Source of the DNA: Parapristionchus giblindavisi
Taxonomy: Eukaryota > Nematoda > Chromadorea > Rhabditida > Diplogasteridae
Length of the DNA: 64,000 nucleotides
Direction of reading: 5' to 3'
Assembly: GCA_943737045.1 (NCBI GenBank)
Contig: CALSFV010000109.1
Span: forward strand, 162,501 to 226,500
In this document: piece by piece, positions 61,600 through 64,000 of the stretch
Numbering within the stretch: position 1 is the first letter of the stretch
Layout: each line of letters opens with the position of its first letter
The notes under the pieces: model-generated
Databases searched by the model: none
Told to the model about the DNA's origin: nothing
What the model saw: the letters and a program-made list of their open reading frames with translations, nothing else
Translations under genes and position numbers: made by a program

Positions 61600-64000
61600 A
61601 ATCAAATAAATCTAGTTGAAGAAAAGACAGAAAGTCACCAATGGAGCAAGTGTTTTCATGATCAATTGAACAAGTTTAACAAGACGGAAAAGTAATAATG
61701 AGAAGGTTCCCCTACAGCATTGACAGAAAGAAAACATGGAATATACAGATCAATGCAAGCTAGATGAGACGTGAAGGCCTAGCAAAATAGTGGTTTACAC
61801 GATTTGCGCTATTTTTCTTCATCTTCTGATTATTGTGACGACAACATTTTTACACCCTCTCATCACTCACTTCTCTGTTTCTCTGTCTCTCTCTCTCTCT
61901 CCAACTCTCTCTCTCTATCTCTCTCTCTCTCTCTCTCCAACTCTCTCTCTCTATCTCTCTCTCTCTCTCCAACTCTCTCTCTCTATCTCTCTCTCTCTCT
62001 CCAACTCTCTCTCTCTATCTCTCTCTCTCCCTCCCTCTTCTCACTCTCCTTCCCCCATGTCCCTCGTTGTCCCCTCTCTCTTCCTCTCTCTCTCCCTTTC
62101 TCTCACCCTCTCCCGCTCTCTCACTCTCTGCCTCTCTCCCCATGTCTCCCCCCCCCCTTGCCCCTGTCTCTCCCTCCCCCTCTCTCTGATCCACTTATCC
62201 ACAGTCATGTGTCAGGCTTGTTGGCCGGTTCTGCTAGAGTGATTGATCAGAGACAAAAACAGAGTGCAATGGGATCAGAAAGTGAATGGAGAGGGAGAAT
62301 GATCAAAGAGCGCTTAAAGGATCAACGACCAGAAAGTTCAAGTTCGTCGAGAAAGTACTAGGAAACTTTTGATTTTTTTTGTTTGAGTTAGCAAATTTCT
62401 ATCGGATTCCTCGTTGTTCAGAGAAAATTTGGATAACATAAAATTGAGAGGACTTTTAAGAGAAAATTTTACATAATAAAATATTGGTACGTGGACATAG
62501 ACAACATATAACGAGATAGTGAGAGAAAAGAGGATCTGAGGAGAGTATAGAGAAAGAGGTACAAACATAACAGCTGATCTTATTGAAAGCAACGCTGCAC
62601 GAGTGGGAAGGGCGCAAAAGTAGAGTGCATCGGAACATTTTAAAGATCGCACTCTGCCAGTGTCTAAGAATAAACATCTACTTTTGAAATTGATTACCAG
62701 GTGTGATTGTGCCGAGGAGCGATATCATGACAGAATCTCGTATGTATTTTTTCTGCGTCGTTTTCTTTTTTCCATGCTATGCATACTACACAAAAAATTC
62801 GAAATTCTCCGCTGTCTCAAATGAGAGAGTATAGACTAGAGTGGAGAAATTTGAATTTTATTTTTTATTCCTATAAATAACGCACAGTAAGAACTTTTGC
62901 AGAATATTCCAGCAAGAAAATATTGTCATTTTGCGTACGTGACCTCCTTAAAGGGCTCCTAAGGGAAATGAGGTTCAGAAGGTCCGGTAAAGGGAGAGAG
63001 AGAGGGGGAGGAGAGAGAGTGAGGGAGAAGGGAGGGAGAGGGACAGAGACGGAGAAAGAGATAGAGAGAGTGGAGGGGTAGCCCATGATGTTAATCAACT
63101 CGCTTTACTCGCTGGAATGGAGAAGGTTTTCCATTACGACTGTGTTTTCAGGAAGGCTGCCCCAAAACGAAATGAACCCCTGTTTGCGACTATTCACTAT
63201 TTTAAGACAGACATCAGATAGACTATTTATCTACAGTGTTCGCGTAACGTCTGGTAATTTGGTTAACAGGTCCTGCACCGAACCTGATGGAGGGCTAATG
63301 ATGAAATAGTGAGCCAAATGAACAAACAAATAAAGTTATTCATACTTTAAAAGACAAGTTAACAGATTCTGCAATAACAAGTCAGATTGTATTATATTGT
63401 CAGAGCTACAAGCGAATTTTTCATTTTTTTGCGTTTTTGGTATTACTCTATCTAATCTAGTGTTCATGCTGTTCACGATCACTCTCACAACAGATAATCT
63501 AGCGGCATCTTTTTTTTGAATCGCAGTGCTATCAAGACGATATTGCTAAAGATTAGAAAAACATCGTTTTGGCAGTGGCATTTGACTTTTGACATTGACT
63601 TGACATTCGGTTTTGACATTGGGTTGTTCCCTAAAATCATTCATTAAAAAAGGGGAAAACATCGCACTATTAGTAAATTCCCCGTCTAAGGCATGTGATG
63701 CAATTGTGTAGAAGAGTACAATTTTATTATATTGCGTGCATGCCATCTAGCCCTACATTGTTATAATAAATAATTGATGAAGAATAAGAGTAGTACCACT
63801 TTAGAACCAGGAAAAATGGGGTCAACCGACTAGAAATAATTGAGAACAGGTACAAAACAAAAATAGGAACGGAAAATGTTCGAAGTAGCAAGGACAAGCT
63901 AATGCTTTTAGTGAGTTTCGGTATCTAACAATAAAGTCAGTATTTATGGAGATAGTCTAAACCACAGTTATCTACGTTTAAGACGCTACCACGATTAATT
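61600..64000. other. Intergenic, low complexity
   Basis: CT-rich tract 61870-62195 and GA-rich tract 62990-63075. No exon, RNA gene or full repeat was recognised in the rest. An open frame at 63085-63309 is followed by AATAAAG but has no recognisable product. Confidence 0.5.

Overview
The window looks like animal nuclear DNA, most likely from a nematode. Introns are mostly short and end in TTTCAG or TTNCAG. One gene is a MEC-4/DEL-type degenerin, a family characteristic of nematodes. Acceptor-like sequences sit just upstream of start codons, as expected for spliced-leader trans-splicing. The DNA is AT-rich and heavily invaded by small inverted-repeat transposons. The species cannot be named from the sequence. 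No bacterial genes, operons, CRISPR arrays or rRNA genes were seen. Layout: 1-14.5 kb holds repeats only: two copies of a tRNA-derived SINE, foldback elements, an almost perfect 17-bp minisatellite of about 72 units (2944-4165), a 1.2-kb terminal-inverted-repeat element carrying an ISXO2/Merlin-like transposase fragment (4442-5633), and LINE/RTE remnants. 14.5-17.9 kb holds a nine-exon plus-strand gene of unknown family, interrupted by a 150-bp transposon with a perfect 9-bp target duplication. 19-22.8 kb holds duplicated exon-like fragments and a large inverted duplication. 23.7-30.4 kb holds a minus-strand alpha-1,3-fucosyltransferase (GT10) gene whose introns contain a 1.5-kb foldback and a hAT-type MITE. 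30.4-36 kb is repeat and low-complexity DNA with one LINE reverse-transcriptase fragment. 36.2-39.4 kb holds two large palindromes, one of them a Tc3-like transposon in head-to-head foldback form, and a rearranged fragment of the next gene. 40.0-43.5 kb holds a minus-strand Transformer-2-like SR splicing factor. 43.5-50.1 kb is repeats and low-complexity tracts. 50.1-61.1 kb holds a 30-exon minus-strand DEG/ENaC channel gene. 61.1-64 kb is low complexity with no recognised gene. The four reconstructed genes act in unrelated pathways: fucosylation of glycans in the Golgi, pre-mRNA splicing, a membrane cation channel, and one unknown. No operon is evident. Intron structure links them. Several introns of the three minus-strand genes consist largely of a GATCAAA/TTTGATC heptamer repeat, in either orientation. 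In the unknown gene, a transposon has splice-site-like sequences inside its terminal repeats and would leave an in-frame protein if spliced out. Together these suggest ongoing intron gain or turnover from repeats and transposons (introner-like behaviour), which I consider the most interesting signal here. All exon models were assembled by hand from splice signals, phase continuity and family resemblance, without alignment tools.
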